Source: Streptomyces sp. NBC_01298 (GTDB taxonomy: Bacteria > Actinomycetota > Actinomycetes > Streptomycetales > Streptomycetaceae). Taken from it: a stretch of DNA of 64,000 nt. The notes under the pieces are model-generated. The model was not told the origin of the DNA. It was given only the letters and a program-made list of their open reading frames with translations, and did not search any database. The stretch is from the NCBI RefSeq assembly GCF_035978755.1, contig NZ_CP108414.1:8680001-8744000 (forward strand), in the 5' to 3' direction. A program made the translations under genes and the position numbers. Shown piece after piece: positions 32,344 through 40,813 of this stretch; within the stretch, counting starts at the first letter, position 1, and each line of letters opens with the position of its first letter.

Positions 32344-32694
32344 ATGACGACGACCGGATTGCACGGAAACAAGACGCTCCCCGGCGCACGGACGCTCCGC
32401 CGGCAGGCCGTCCGGACCCGGAAGGAGCTCGGCCGGACCGTCGAAGCACTGGTCTCCAGGGCGGGCTCCCCGGCGCGGGTCCAGGAGAGCGCCGGGCGGC
32501 TGAGGAAGACGGCCGCATCGCACGTCGGCCGCCTCGTCCAGGACGGGAAGCTCGACGCGGCACGGGGCAAGGCCGTACGGGCCGCGACCGCGGCCCGGAG
32601 CCACCGGACCGCGTTGGCCACGGCCGCCGGCGTACTCACCGCGGCCCTGCTGGCCCGGCGCAGCCGCCGGGCACGACGAGGTCGGGCTGTTTGA
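32344..32694 (+). CDS. DUF3618-like protein with C-terminal membrane anchor
   Basis: A 116-residue basic protein. Residues 17-55 (RTLRRQAVRTRKELGRTVEALV) resemble DUF3618 helices, followed by an amphipathic helix and a hydrophobic C-terminal segment (TALATAAGVLTAALLA) with an RRSRRARRGR tail, so it is probably tail-anchored in the membrane. ATG 32344 is preceded by AAGGAAGGG. DUF3618 proteins are often beside stress or sigma-regulated membrane genes, as here; function unknown. Confidence 0.8.
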   Translation: MTTTGLHGNKTLPGARTLRRQAVRTRKELGRTVEALVSRAGSPARVQESAGRLRKTAASHVGRLVQDGKLDAARGKAVRAATAARSHRTALATAAGVLTAALLARRSRRARRGRAV

Positions 32695-32718
32695 TCCGGC
32701 TGGAGCCGCGGCACCGGC

Positions 32719-32757
32719 GAAGGGAGCGGCCCCCGGACGCCGGGGGCCGCTCCCTTC
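32719..32757. terminator. Bidirectional terminator between the DUF3618 and SH3 genes
   Basis: A perfect 18-bp stem (GAAGGGAGCGGCCCCCGG and its inverse) with a 3-base loop, between two convergent genes. Confidence 0.9.
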
Positions 32758-32785
32758 ACCGGTGCTCAGCGCGTGCCGCGCGCTC

Positions 32786-33118
32786 TCAGCAGGGGCGGAC
32801 CGGCTGGAGGTTGTGGACGTAGCGGGCCGAGACCCAGCCCTTCGAGCCGTGCAGGCGGTACCACACCGGGTTGCCGTCCACCCAGCCGCCGCGCTTCTGG
32901 CACACGAGGAGCACCCGCTCGTGCGGACGCAGCTGCTTCACCACGTCCGAGTACACGGTCGGCTTCTCGCGGACGTTGAGCGGCGCGCGGGTCTCGACCA
33001 CGCCCACGGGGCCGGACGCGGCCCGCGCGTACCCGTCGGCGGCCCAGCCGGCCGTACTCAGCGGCCCGATCAGTACTCCGGCCGCCAGGGCGTACGTCAG
33101 CAAAACCTTCTTCACCAT
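32786..33118 (-). CDS. Secreted SH3-domain protein
   Basis: A 110-residue exported protein. Residues 1-27 (KKVLLTYALAAGVLIGPLSTAGWAA) are a signal peptide. The mature part is one bacterial SH3 domain: TRAPLNVREKPTVYSDVVKQLRPHERVLLVCQKRG, then NPVWYRLHGSKGWVSARYV. Two cysteines (VLLVCQK and the C-terminal RPC) could form a disulfide. Such proteins bind cell-wall material. ATG 33118 follows GGAGAG. It is divergent from the hemerythrin gene. Confidence 0.88.
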   Translation of the reverse strand: MVKKVLLTYALAAGVLIGPLSTAGWAADGYARAASGPVGVVETRAPLNVREKPTVYSDVVKQLRPHERVLLVCQKRGGWVDGNPVWYRLHGSKGWVSARYVHNLQPVRPC

Positions 33119-33352
33119 CGGATCCACTCTCCCTCTGCCGCCTGGGCGCGGGGCCGGCGGCCCGTGCGGCCGACCGCCCCGACCGACTATCCCCCGCGCG
33201 GGCGGCGGATCGGCGGCGGCCCGGAGGGAACACGCCCCCGTTGCTCCGGATGGCCCAGAGCCGTTCGCCCCGGTGGACCCGAGGTTTGAACCCGCCGGTA
33301 TCGAGCAGGCGCCCCTGCGGAACGAAACGTACGAGAACAGGAGGAACGTGGC

Positions 33353-33856
33353 ATGGCCGCGGAAGCACAGGATAACCAGGACGTCGTCGCCTTGATCCTC
33401 AAGGATCACCGCAGGATGGAGGACCTCTTCCGCCGGATGCGCAGTGTGGAGGCCGACCGCGCGGACGCGCTCGCGAAGCTGTCCGCGCTCCTCGTGGCCC
33501 ACGGCGAGGCCGAGGAGACCGAGGTGTACGGCGCGCTGAAGCGGTTCAAGGGCGTGGACGACGGGGAGGTCGAGCACGGCGCCAAGGAGCACGCCGAGGG
33601 CAACGAGGCCCTCCTGGCGCTGCTGGAGGTGTCCGAAGTGGGCTCCGACGACTGGGACGAGCGTCTGGAAGACCTGGTCAAGGCGGTTTCCCACCACCTC
33701 GACGAGGAGGAGCGCACCATCCTCAACGGAGCCCGGGAGAACGTCCCGGACGAGCGGAGGGCCGAGCTCGGGGCGGCCTTCCTGCGGGAGCGGGAGCGTC
33801 GGCTGAACGCCGACTGCGGCAGCGTCGAGAACGTACGCACCCTCGTACGGGGCTGA
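33353..33856 (+). CDS. Hemerythrin HHE-domain protein
   Basis: A 167-residue helical protein with an excellent ribosome site (AGGAGG). The HHE cation-binding pattern is visible: LILKDHRRMEDLF, LLVAHGEAEETEVYGAL, HGAKEHAEGNEALL and VSHHLDEEERTIL, giving the His/Glu ligands of a di-iron site in a four-helix bundle. Actinobacterial members respond to oxidative or nitrosative stress and often belong to SigB-type regulons, which fits the neighbouring genes. The last 25 residues are an unstructured extension. Confidence 0.9.
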   Translation: MAAEAQDNQDVVALILKDHRRMEDLFRRMRSVEADRADALAKLSALLVAHGEAEETEVYGALKRFKGVDDGEVEHGAKEHAEGNEALLALLEVSEVGSDDWDERLEDLVKAVSHHLDEEERTILNGARENVPDERRAELGAAFLRERERRLNADCGSVENVRTLVRG

Positions 33857-33926
33857 CGGCGGCTGCCGCCGCGTCCGCGACCGGCTCGGGGGACGAGGAT
33901 GAGGAAACGGACCCGGACCCGGACGC

Positions 33927-33965
33927 GGACGCGGGCCCGGACTCGAGGAGTCCGGGCCCGCGTCC
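33927..33965. terminator. Bidirectional terminator between hemerythrin and PRC-barrel genes
   Basis: A perfect 18-bp stem (GGACGCGGGCCCGGACTC and its inverse) with a 3-base loop. It is preceded by short CGGACC/CGGACGC repeats at about 33905-33926. Confidence 0.9.
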
Positions 33966-33976
33966 GTCCCACCGCG

Positions 33977-34342
33977 TCAGATGATGCGGCCGCCGAAGCC
34001 GCCGATGGAGTAGTAGGTGCCGATCTCCTCGCGATACCCGACGTCGTCGAGGTGCTTCTCCCGGTGGAACTCCGGTGCGTTCTTGATCTGTTCCTTGGTG
34101 CCGTCGACGTAGATCGTCTCCCGGTTCACGTCGACGATGATGACGGTGCTCGCGGGGAGCAGGACCTCCTTGCCGAAGATCCAGATCCCCGTGTCCACGA
34201 CCAGGTAGGCGTCACCGGCCTCGTCGGAGTGCTTGTCGACCTTGCCGATGCTGCCGTCGGTCGCCTCGACCGTGTACCCGATCAGATCGGTGCCGGTCAG
34301 GTGGCCCGCGGTCGACCTGTAGCTCCACACATGCTCAGTCAC
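33977..34342 (-). CDS. PRC-barrel domain protein
   Basis: A 121-residue protein starting at GTG 34342 after AAGGAG. Residues about 18-80 are a PRC-barrel (LIGYTVEATDGSIGKVDKHSDEAGDAYLVVDTG, WIFGKEVLLPASTVIIVD), ending with a Tyr/Gly-rich tail (GTYYSIGGFGGRII). These small barrels are widespread stress-induced proteins in Streptomyces with unproven biochemical role; the family is named after the photosynthetic reaction centre H-subunit. Confidence 0.88.
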   Translation of the reverse strand: MTEHVWSYRSTAGHLTGTDLIGYTVEATDGSIGKVDKHSDEAGDAYLVVDTGIWIFGKEVLLPASTVIIVDVNRETIYVDGTKEQIKNAPEFHREKHLDDVGYREEIGTYYSIGGFGGRII

Positions 34343-34545
34343 GCGAAAACAACTCCTTCGCCAGACAGGGGGCGGCGGCGCGGTGCCGGCCGTCCCTCTC
34401 TTTCGATGTCGTACGCGGCGCCGTAGGCGCCCCGCCCGAACTCGCCTGCCCCGGCTCCGGTCCTTCATTCGCCCGGGATCGCCGACGTCGCGAAGGCGCG
34501 GCGGTCGCGGCGCGTAGGGGGCCGTTCACAGGGCAGACGGCCGCC

Positions 34546-35319
34546 ATGACATGGAGACACGCGCTGCGGCGCGGCGAGAGTCCCGACAGCGGGTCAGTGA
34601 CGGCAGCCTGGCAACGACGCCGACCCGCGCACCCGGCCGTCCGGGCGCTGGCGATGCTGGCGGCCTTCGTCGGGACCGTCCTGTTCAGCGTGGTGCTGGC
34701 ACGGCTCACGCTGGAACCCTCCGCCGCCTCGGTGGCCCTGGTGCACAGCAACACGACGCCCGGCCATTCGATCAACGCCTACCTGGACGGCGCGTCGACC
34801 ACGGAGGCGGTGCGCCAGCTGGGCGGGAACCTGCTGCTGGGCCTGCCCTTCGGGGTGCTGCTGCCCGTCCTCATGCCCCCGGCCCGGGGGCTGCTGCGGG
34901 TCGCCGTCGTGACGGTGTGTCTGATGACGCTGGTGGAGCTGATCCAGGGCGCCCTCGTCACGGGACGCGTCTTCGACATCGACGACGTCATCCTCAATAC
35001 GGCCGGAGCCCTCCTCGGCTACTTGCTGATCGGCCGCCGCCTGGGCCGCGCCGTGCACCCGCGCCGCAGGCACTGGTGGCACCGCCGGCCCCGGCCGGAA
35101 CATCCCGCGACCTCGCCGCGACCGGAACCGAGGCCCGTGGAGCCGGAAACGAAGCCGGAGACGAAGTCTGCGGCGAAGTCGGCATGGACTCGGGCAACGA
35201 GGGCAGCAACGAAGCCGGCAGCGACGCGGACAACGAAGCCGGCGGCGAACCCGGCGGCAAAGGCGATCACGAAGCCGAGTCGCGCGGGTTGGCGGAAGGC
35301 CTTCCACCGCGGCGAGTGA
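34546..35319 (+). CDS. VanZ-family membrane protein with long Lys/Thr/Ala/Pro-rich tail
   Basis: A 257-residue protein. Residues 30-170 hold about four TM helices of a VanZ-like domain, ending with FDIDDVILNTAGALLGYLLI, the family signature (D-x-D-D-x-x-x-N). VanZ-like proteins alter low-level glycopeptide/lipoglycopeptide susceptibility. From about 175 the tail is low-complexity, with TKPAAT- and AAK-like repeats rich in Lys, Thr, Pro and Ala, probably cytosolic and possibly nucleic-acid or polyanion binding. ATG 34546. It precedes mscS by 106 bases on the same strand. Confidence 0.85.
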   Translation: MTWRHALRRGESPDSGSVTAAWQRRRPAHPAVRALAMLAAFVGTVLFSVVLARLTLEPSAASVALVHSNTTPGHSINAYLDGASTTEAVRQLGGNLLLGLPFGVLLPVLMPPARGLLRVAVVTVCLMTLVELIQGALVTGRVFDIDDVILNTAGALLGYLLIGRRLGRAVHPRRRHWWHRRPRPEHPATSPRPEPRPVEPETKPETKSAAKSAWTRATRAATKPAATRTTKPAANPAAKAITKPSRAGWRKAFHRGE

Positions 35320-35425
35320 CCGCCGGTGGGGTCGGGCGACCGGCGGGGAACGGGCTCCCCGTGTCAGGTCCTCGCCGTGGGGCAGGCGCGGGAAGATCCG
35401 TGCCGCTTCCACCCACTGGGGAGAC

Positions 35426-36493
35426 ATGAACAGCGCCCTACGCCTCCTGACCCTCCTGGCGGGTTCGATCCTGCTCACCGCCGCGGCCGGCTGGGCCGTC
35501 GACCGACTGCTCCGCCGCGCCGGCGCGCGACACCCCGAGACGCCCTTGTGGAACCTGCTGCGCCGCTGCCGCCACGCCCTGCAGATATTCCTGCTCGCCG
35601 CACTGTTCAAGGGTGCCTGCCGGCAGACGGCGTGGCCGCCGCTGCGGGACCACGCGGCCGCCACGGGCCGGATCCTCGCGCTGGCCCTGATCGGTGCCGG
35701 GGCCTGGCTGATCGTGGCCGTGGCCTCCGCCGTCGTGGAGTCGGGGTACGCCCGCTACGCCACCGGCACCCGCGACCCCGCCCGGGTGCGCAGGGTCCGT
35801 ACCCAGGTGACGTTGATCACGAGGGTCGTGACGGTCGTCGCGGCCGTGATCGCCGGCGCCGCCATGCTCCTCACCTTCCCGAGCTTCCGCGCGCTCGGCA
35901 CGTCCGTGCTTGCCTCCGCCGGAATCATCGGCATCGTGGCCGGGGTGGCGGCCCAGTCCACGCTGGGCAACCTCTTCGCGGGCTTCCAGATCGCCTTCGG
36001 CGACCTCGTGCGCATCGGGGACACGGTCGTGGTCGCCGGCGAGTGGGGGGTGGTCGAGGACATCACCCTGACCTTCCTCGCCGTACGCACCTGGGACGAA
36101 CGCCGCATCACCATGCCCGTCTCGTACTTCACCACCAGGCCCTTCGAGAACTGGTCGCGCGGCGGTGTCCAGATGACCGGCACGGTCTTCCTGCACTGCG
36201 ACCACGGGGCGCCCGTGGACCTCATGCGGGACAAGGTGCACGAGATCCTGCGCGACTGCCCGCAGTGGGACGGCCGCGGCTGGGACCTCGCCGTCACGGA
36301 GACGACGCCCTCCACCATCGTGGTGCGGGCCATCGTCACGGCCAAGGACGCCGACGACGTGTGGACGGTGCGCTGCGCCGTACGCGAGCAGCTGATCGCC
36401 TGGCTGGCGGAGAAGCACCCCGCCGCCCTGCCCCGCATCCTGCTGGACCCGGCTCCGACCGGGCCCGGCGCGACCGACGGGCACCCTCGCTGA
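35426..36493 (+). CDS. Small-conductance mechanosensitive channel (MscS family)
   Basis: A 355-residue channel with four N-terminal TM segments. The pore helix and beta-domain are clear: LGTSVLASAGIIGIVAGVAAQSTLGNLFAGFQIAF, then DLVRIGDTVVVAGEWGVVEDITLTFLAVRTWDERRITMPVSYF. It releases solutes under hypo-osmotic shock. Its position next to a sigma factor, PRC-barrel and hybrid kinase genes supports an osmotic-stress theme. ATG 35426 follows GGGGAGAC. Confidence 0.92.
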   Translation: MNSALRLLTLLAGSILLTAAAGWAVDRLLRRAGARHPETPLWNLLRRCRHALQIFLLAALFKGACRQTAWPPLRDHAAATGRILALALIGAGAWLIVAVASAVVESGYARYATGTRDPARVRRVRTQVTLITRVVTVVAAVIAGAAMLLTFPSFRALGTSVLASAGIIGIVAGVAAQSTLGNLFAGFQIAFGDLVRIGDTVVVAGEWGVVEDITLTFLAVRTWDERRITMPVSYFTTRPFENWSRGGVQMTGTVFLHCDHGAPVDLMRDKVHEILRDCPQWDGRGWDLAVTETTPSTIVVRAIVTAKDADDVWTVRCAVREQLIAWLAEKHPAALPRILLDPAPTGPGATDGHPR

Positions 36494-36551
36494 CGGAACT
36501 CGGCGCCGGGCCGCGCCCGTACGGCCCGGCCGCGGCCGGGCACGGGAGTTC

Positions 36552-36674
36552 CTACCGGTGCCGTGCCAGGGTGTGCACGAGCACGATCAGCGCGAAGGCG
36601 ATGACGAGCAGGTGCACCCAGGAGGGCCCGATCGCCGGGGCCAGGGACAGGGAGGTGAGCTGATGAGAGGTCAT
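36552..36674 (-). CDS. 40-residue single-helix membrane protein
   Basis: Reads MTSHQLTSLSLAPAIGPSWV then HLLVIAFALIVLVHTLARHR from ATG 36674 to TAG 36552, with GGCAGGAG upstream. One TM helix at residues 18-36 and a short basic tail. Convergent with mscS and downstream of the RsbW-like gene. No family recognised; the ribosome site and clean helix support a real small gene. Confidence 0.7.
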   Translation of the reverse strand: MTSHQLTSLSLAPAIGPSWVHLLVIAFALIVLVHTLARHR

Positions 36675-36754
36675 GAGGCGCTCCTGCCCCCGACGGCCGG
36701 ATCGACGCCCGCGCGCGACGACCGAGGAACGGACCCGGGGGTCCGCCGGATCGG

Positions 36755-37186
36755 TCAGCGTGGCGCCGGCCTGCCGGACATCAGACGGTCCGCCTCGATC
36801 TCGGCCCAGACGGACTTGCCGCCCTCGTGCGCGTGCGTGCCCCAGCGGTCGGACAGCCGCTCCACGATGTGCAGACCGTGGCCCCCCGGCATGCCGCGCC
36901 GCGGGGCGGGATGGAGGAGGGGCAGGGTCGTCGTGCCGTCGTACACCTCGATGCGCAGCGTCTCCCCGGCCGTCAGGACGAGTTCCCGGCAGCCGCCCGC
37001 GTGCAGCGAGGCGTTGGTCAGCAGCTCGGACACGAGGAGCAGGGCGTCCTCGGAGGTCTCGGTTCCGTCCCAGCCCCAGTCACGCAGCGCCCGGCGCGTG
37101 AAGTCGCGTCCCTTGGCCACCGAGCCCCCGACGCCCGTCAGGGCGAGGCGCCGCCGCTGGCCTCCGCCGGGAAGGCCGACGCTCAC
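36755..37186 (-). CDS. RsbW-like anti-sigma/ATP-binding protein
   Basis: A 143-residue GHKL ATPase. The N-box is LLLVSELLTNASLHAGG (E-x-x-x-N), and the G-box region is PGGHGLHIVERLSDRWGTH, the short form typical of the many Streptomyces RsbW-family proteins. These phosphorylate STAS antagonists and/or hold sigma factors. The GTG at 37186 follows GGGAGA and is six codons before the conserved core; the longer frame upstream is not coding. It lies 185 bases downstream of the sigma operon. Confidence 0.88.
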   Translation of the reverse strand: MSVGLPGGGQRRRLALTGVGGSVAKGRDFTRRALRDWGWDGTETSEDALLLVSELLTNASLHAGGCRELVLTAGETLRIEVYDGTTTLPLLHPAPRRGMPGGHGLHIVERLSDRWGTHAHEGGKSVWAEIEADRLMSGRPAPR

Positions 37187-37371
37187 TGGATCTCCCGTTT
37201 CCGCTCCGATGGTCTCCACCGTGCTCTCGCACCCCCGTGCCGACGCTGATCCGCTCACTGTTCCCGGGAGACCGCCCGCCGAGTTCGTGGCCGGTGTCCG
37301 GGACTGTCCGTATGCCCCCGAGCGGCCCGGGGACACCCGGGCCAGACCCCGAGTGTAGGTGACCTCCCCCG

Positions 37372-38328
37372 TCAGGGCGCCGCCATGTGGAGCCGCAGGG
37401 TGAAGCCGTCGGGCAGGGCCCGGACCTCGACCAGATCGCAGAGCTGGTGGATCATCCACAGGCCGCGACCGCCGTTGGCCGAGGCCAGGGACGGGCGGCG
37501 GCGCCCCGCGAGGGGATCCGCCAGGCGGCCCGCGTCGCGGATCTCGGCGACGGCTTCCGCACCGGGCCCGGCGGTGACCCACAGGCGCAGTGCGCCCTTC
37601 CCGCCCCCGTGGGAGAGGGAGTTGGCCGCGGCCTCGCTGACGGCCAGGACCAGGTCGCCGCGGCGCGCCGCGCTCAGACCGGTGCCGCGGGCCCAGGCGT
37701 CGGCGTACTCGCGCACCTCGGCCAGCCCTCCGTGGGCGTACGTGAACCAGGGCACCTCGCCCCCGGGTTCGGGCAGCGGCCGGTCGCAGTCCGCCGAGAC
37801 CCGCGCGGCGTCCGCGTACGCCGGGCTGGGGAGGTCCGAGCCCCCCTCGATGAGGGTGGGGTGCGTGCGGCGGGCGTCGGCCAGGACCTCGGGCGCCAGG
37901 CCCCGTACGTCGTACGGGCACAGGACGGTGGCGGGCCGGCCGGCGAAGGCGGTGTTGATGAGGGCCTCGTGCCGGGTGGCCTCCAGCACCTCGGCGGGGG
38001 AGCGGCCGGCCCAGATCGGCTCTCCGACGATCCGGGCCGGCCGGCTCACGTGCAGGTCGGCGAAATCCTGCAGGGCGGCCAGAATGCGGCCGGGGTTGCG
38101 GCCCAGATCCGTCATGTCCGTCCAGGTGACGCCGTCGGCGCTCCCGCCGAGGCTCTCGCGCAGGGCGTCCAGGCTCGGGCCCGGTACGGCGACGAGGACC
38201 GGTTCGCCGGCCGACACGGCGGCGCCCACGAAGGCGCCCACGCCGGCCACGTACCCGTCGAAGTCCTCGTAGAAGAAGGCGGGATGGACGAAGGCCCCGG
38301 GCCCGGCGGGCTCAGGAACAGTGATCAT
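37372..38328 (-). CDS. MEDS-domain sensor fused to an RsbW-like ATPase
   Basis: A 318-residue protein. Residues 15-165 are a MEDS (DcmR sensory) domain: HPAFFYEDFDGYVAGVGAFV, PVLVAVPGPSLDALRESLG, ARIVGEPIWAGRSPAEVLEATRHEALINTAF, ATVLCPYDVRGLA. Residues 195-318 are a GHKL anti-sigma kinase with LVLAVSEAAANSLSHGGG (N-box) and GGRGLWMIHQLCDLV (G-box). It starts 13 bases after the STAS gene, which follows the sigma factor, so all three form one operon: the sensor-kinase is the likely antagonist of the STAS protein and sigma factor. Confidence 0.9.
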   Translation of the reverse strand: MITVPEPAGPGAFVHPAFFYEDFDGYVAGVGAFVGAAVSAGEPVLVAVPGPSLDALRESLGGSADGVTWTDMTDLGRNPGRILAALQDFADLHVSRPARIVGEPIWAGRSPAEVLEATRHEALINTAFAGRPATVLCPYDVRGLAPEVLADARRTHPTLIEGGSDLPSPAYADAARVSADCDRPLPEPGGEVPWFTYAHGGLAEVREYADAWARGTGLSAARRGDLVLAVSEAAANSLSHGGGKGALRLWVTAGPGAEAVAEIRDAGRLADPLAGRRRPSLASANGGRGLWMIHQLCDLVEVRALPDGFTLRLHMAAP

Positions 38329-38356
38329 GCTGCGACCTCGATCATGCTGCGACCTC
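38323..38356. repeat. Perfect 17-bp tandem duplication at the STAS/anti-sigma gene junction
   Basis: GATCATGCTGCGACCTC occurs twice without a gap (38323-38339 and 38340-38356). It covers the STAS gene end and the ribosome site and start of the MEDS-ATPase gene. Confidence 0.9.
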
Positions 38357-38779
38357 CAGCGCGGCGCATTCGTCCGGGAACATCTCCACGACCTTGCGGA
38401 GCGAGTACGGCGGATCGTGGAGCAGCAGACGCCGCCCCTGCCCGCCGAGGGCCGCGGACGCCCCTACGAGCGCGGCGACCGCGGCCGTGTCCAGGAAGAC
38501 CACGGCGGACAGGTCGAGATGGACCACGGGTCCGGGCAGCGCGGTCACGACGCCGAGGGCGGCGGACAGGCACTTTCGGGTGTCGAGGTCGCAGCTGCCG
38601 CTCAGGCGCGCGCCCGGACGGTCCTGCCAGGGCCGGGCGGTCAGCGGCGCCCACGCGCCCGCCGCCGCCCCGGAGCCCGCGGCCGTCACAGAGCCCGCCG
38701 CCGATTTCGGGCCTGCCGCGGCCGAGCCCGCCGGCTCCGAGGAGCCCGCGCGCTCCCGCGCGCCGGATGAGGAGTTCAC
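38342..38779 (-). CDS. STAS-domain anti-sigma factor antagonist
   Basis: A 145-residue protein from GTG 38779 (GAAGGGA upstream). After a 45-residue Ala/Gly/Ser-rich head, residues 50-140 form a STAS domain: ARLSGSCDLDTRKCLSAAL, VVHLDLSAVVFLDTAAVAALVGASAAL, GRRLLLHDPPYSLRKVVEMF. The usual phosphorylated serine is in this case within FLDTAAVAAL, where Thr takes the S/T position. It lies between the sigma factor and the MEDS-ATPase and should free the sigma factor when dephosphorylated. Confidence 0.88.
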   Translation of the reverse strand: MNSSSGARERAGSSEPAGSAAAGPKSAAGSVTAAGSGAAAGAWAPLTARPWQDRPGARLSGSCDLDTRKCLSAALGVVTALPGPVVHLDLSAVVFLDTAAVAALVGASAALGGQGRRLLLHDPPYSLRKVVEMFPDECAALEVAA

Positions 38780-38788
38780 GGTCCCTTC

Positions 38789-39715
38789 CTACACCGCCAG
38801 CATGCCGGTGCGCAGCCGCGCCAGGGTCCGGGTCAGGATGCGGGAGACCTGCATCTGCGAGACGCCGAGCTCGGCGCCGATCTCCGCCTGGGTCTTCTCC
38901 AGTCCGAAGCGCAGCCGCAGGACGAGCCGGTCGCGTTCGTCCAGTTCCTCCAGCAGGGGCGCCAGGGTGTGGAAGTCCTCGAAGAGTTCCATGCCGGGAT
39001 CCACGGTGCCGTGGCGCTCCGCCATCGGCCGGGCGCCGCGGCCCGCCACCGGGGAGCTGTCGCCGTCGATCGTGGCGGCGTCGAGGGAACTGCTCGTGTA
39101 GCCGTTCGCGGCCACCAGCCCCTCGATGACCTCGTCCTCGGACAACTCCAGGTGCTGGGCCACCTCCTTGACCGTCGGGGCCCGGCCCAGGACATCGCTG
39201 AGGGCGTCCTGGGTCTTGGCGAGCTCCGTACGCAGCTCCTGCAGCCGGCGCGGGACGTGCACGGCCCAGGTGGTGTCGCGGAAGTAGCGCTTGATCTCAC
39301 CCGTGATGTACGGCAGGGCGAGGGTGGAGAACTCCACCTCGCGCTCCGTGTCGTAGCGGTCGATGGCCTTGATCAGGCCGATGGTCCCGACCTGGATGAC
39401 GTCCTCCATGTCGAGGCCCCCGCCGACCACGCGGGCCCTGAAACGCCGCGCCGCGAACTGCACGAGGGACAGGTTCATCTCGATCAGGGTGTTGCGCGTG
39501 TACTGGTACTCGCGCGTCCCCTCCTCCAGCGTGCGCAGCCTCACGAAGAAGAGCCGCGAGAGTTCCCGGGCGTCCGAGGGGGCCATCTCCCGCGGGTTCT
39601 CCACCCGGAACAGGTCCGCGTCCTGCGTGGTCGCTCCCGCGGACTCCAGGTCACACGCGGGTACCGATGCGTCTGCTGCACGAATGGGGCCTACAACGGT
39701 GGCCGAGCGATTCAT
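38789..39715 (-). CDS. SigB/SigF-type RNA polymerase sigma factor
   Basis: A 308-residue group 3 sigma factor. Region 2 is LVQFAARRFRARVVGGGLDMEDVIQVGTIGLIKAIDRYD, then FSTLALPYITGEIKRYFRDTTWAVHVPRRLQEL; region 3 has LGRAPTVKEVAQHLELSEDEV; region 4 has LEELDERDRLVLRLRFGLEKTQAEIGAELGVSQMQVSRILTRTL. This is the SigB/F/G clade that controls osmotic, oxidative and developmental responses in Streptomyces. ATG 39715 follows AGGGAG. Nine bases separate it from the STAS gene. Confidence 0.95.
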   Translation of the reverse strand: MNRSATVVGPIRAADASVPACDLESAGATTQDADLFRVENPREMAPSDARELSRLFFVRLRTLEEGTREYQYTRNTLIEMNLSLVQFAARRFRARVVGGGLDMEDVIQVGTIGLIKAIDRYDTEREVEFSTLALPYITGEIKRYFRDTTWAVHVPRRLQELRTELAKTQDALSDVLGRAPTVKEVAQHLELSEDEVIEGLVAANGYTSSSLDAATIDGDSSPVAGRGARPMAERHGTVDPGMELFEDFHTLAPLLEELDERDRLVLRLRFGLEKTQAEIGAELGVSQMQVSRILTRTLARLRTGMLAV

Positions 39716-39924
39716 GGTGGCCGCTCCCTCCCGATTGACTGACGGCTGCCGGGAGCGCTTCTGCCCCGCCTTCGCGGGTCTACACACTTCGAGGGCAGGG
39801 GAGTTCCACCCCTGGCGCGCCGAGGCCCGGAGAGGGGCCGCGGCCCGGGGGGCGGTGGTGCCGGAGCGATGAGCAGGCATACTCCCTGGGAAGGACGTAC
39901 GACGGACGATCCGGGGAGGCGGAC

Positions 39925-40269
39925 ATGACCGGAGCAGGGGACGGATACGGGCAGGGCGTGGTCGGGGACGGCTACCCGGTCGGGGCCGGCTGGGTGGTGG
40001 TGGCCCGCGGAGAGCTCGACCAGGACACCCTCATTCCCTTGGAGGAGGCTCTTGTCGCCGCCGCGGACCTGCATCCGCTGGTGGTTCTGGACGCCGCTTC
40101 CATCACCTTCGGGGACTCCTCCTTCCTGAACCTGCTCCTGCGGCTGCACCGCCTCACGACCCTGCGCATCGCCGCCCCCGGCGAACAGTTGCGCCGGCTC
40201 TTCGCGGTGACCGGGGCCGATACCGTCCTGTCCCTGCACGCGAGCGTGGACGCCGCCGCCGGGACGTGA
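39925..40269 (+). CDS. STAS-domain (anti-anti-sigma) protein
   Basis: A 114-residue single-domain protein. WVVVARGELDQDTLIPLEEALVAA, LVVLDAASITFGDSSFLNLLLRLHRL and LRIAAPGEQLRRLFAVTGAD mark a STAS fold; Ser in GDSSFLN is the expected phosphorylation site. Divergent from the sigma operon (209-base gap) and convergent with an RsbW-like gene, its likely kinase partner. Confidence 0.88.
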   Translation: MTGAGDGYGQGVVGDGYPVGAGWVVVARGELDQDTLIPLEEALVAAADLHPLVVLDAASITFGDSSFLNLLLRLHRLTTLRIAAPGEQLRRLFAVTGADTVLSLHASVDAAAGT

Positions 40270-40300
40270 ACCCGGATCGGCCGCCCGGCCGCCGCCCCGG

Positions 40301-40813
40301 TCATCCGGTCTCCGGGGCCCCGGACCACGGGTGTTGCGGGGGAGGTTCCCGGGTGCGTCGAGATTCCCTGGTACGCCGAGGCTCCGGTTCGTGCGGGTCC
40401 GGTCCGCCGCCCGGCCGGAAGCACGCGGTGATGGCCTTCCCGCCGTGCGACGCGTGGATGTCCAGGGAATCGGCCAGGGTGGTGACGATCCCGAGCCCGC
40501 GGCCCGACGTGGCTTCCGCGCCGGCGTCGGGCTCCCGGTACGGGGGCACCCGCGGATCGGCGTCGGCTACGCTGACATGCAGGCAGGAACCGTCCCAGGT
40601 CAGGACGAGGTGTGCGGTCCCGACCGCGTGCAGGTGCGCGTTGGTGACGAGTTCGGAGACGCAGATCAGTACGGAGTAGACGGTGTCGGCCACCGAACCG
40701 CTCCACGGCAGCGACGCCAGGTGGCCCGCCGTCCACTCCCGCGCCGCCCGGACCCCCTCCGAGACGGGGAACGACCGGGCCCAGCCCACGGCCTTGACCG
40801 CCATCCGCTTCAC
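40301..40813 (-). CDS. RsbW-like ATP-binding anti-sigma protein
   Basis: A 170-residue GHKL ATPase from GTG 40813 with GGAGGA upstream. N-box LICVSELVTNAHLHAVG and G-box GRGLGIVTTLADSLDIHASHGGKAI are intact; the last 40 residues are an Arg/Pro/Glu-rich tail. It converges on the STAS gene at 39925 and is divergent from the hybrid kinase, so it is part of the same partner-switching set. Confidence 0.88.
   Translation of the reverse strand: MKRMAVKAVGWARSFPVSEGVRAAREWTAGHLASLPWSGSVADTVYSVLICVSELVTNAHLHAVGTAHLVLTWDGSCLHVSVADADPRVPPYREPDAGAEATSGRGLGIVTTLADSLDIHASHGGKAITACFRPGGGPDPHEPEPRRTRESRRTREPPPQHPWSGAPETG

Noticed and set aside
32044..32694. 216-residue version of the DUF3618-like protein
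   Set aside because: The first 100 codons cross the DUF6131 gene and a strong terminator; ATG 32344 with AAGGAAGGG is preferred.
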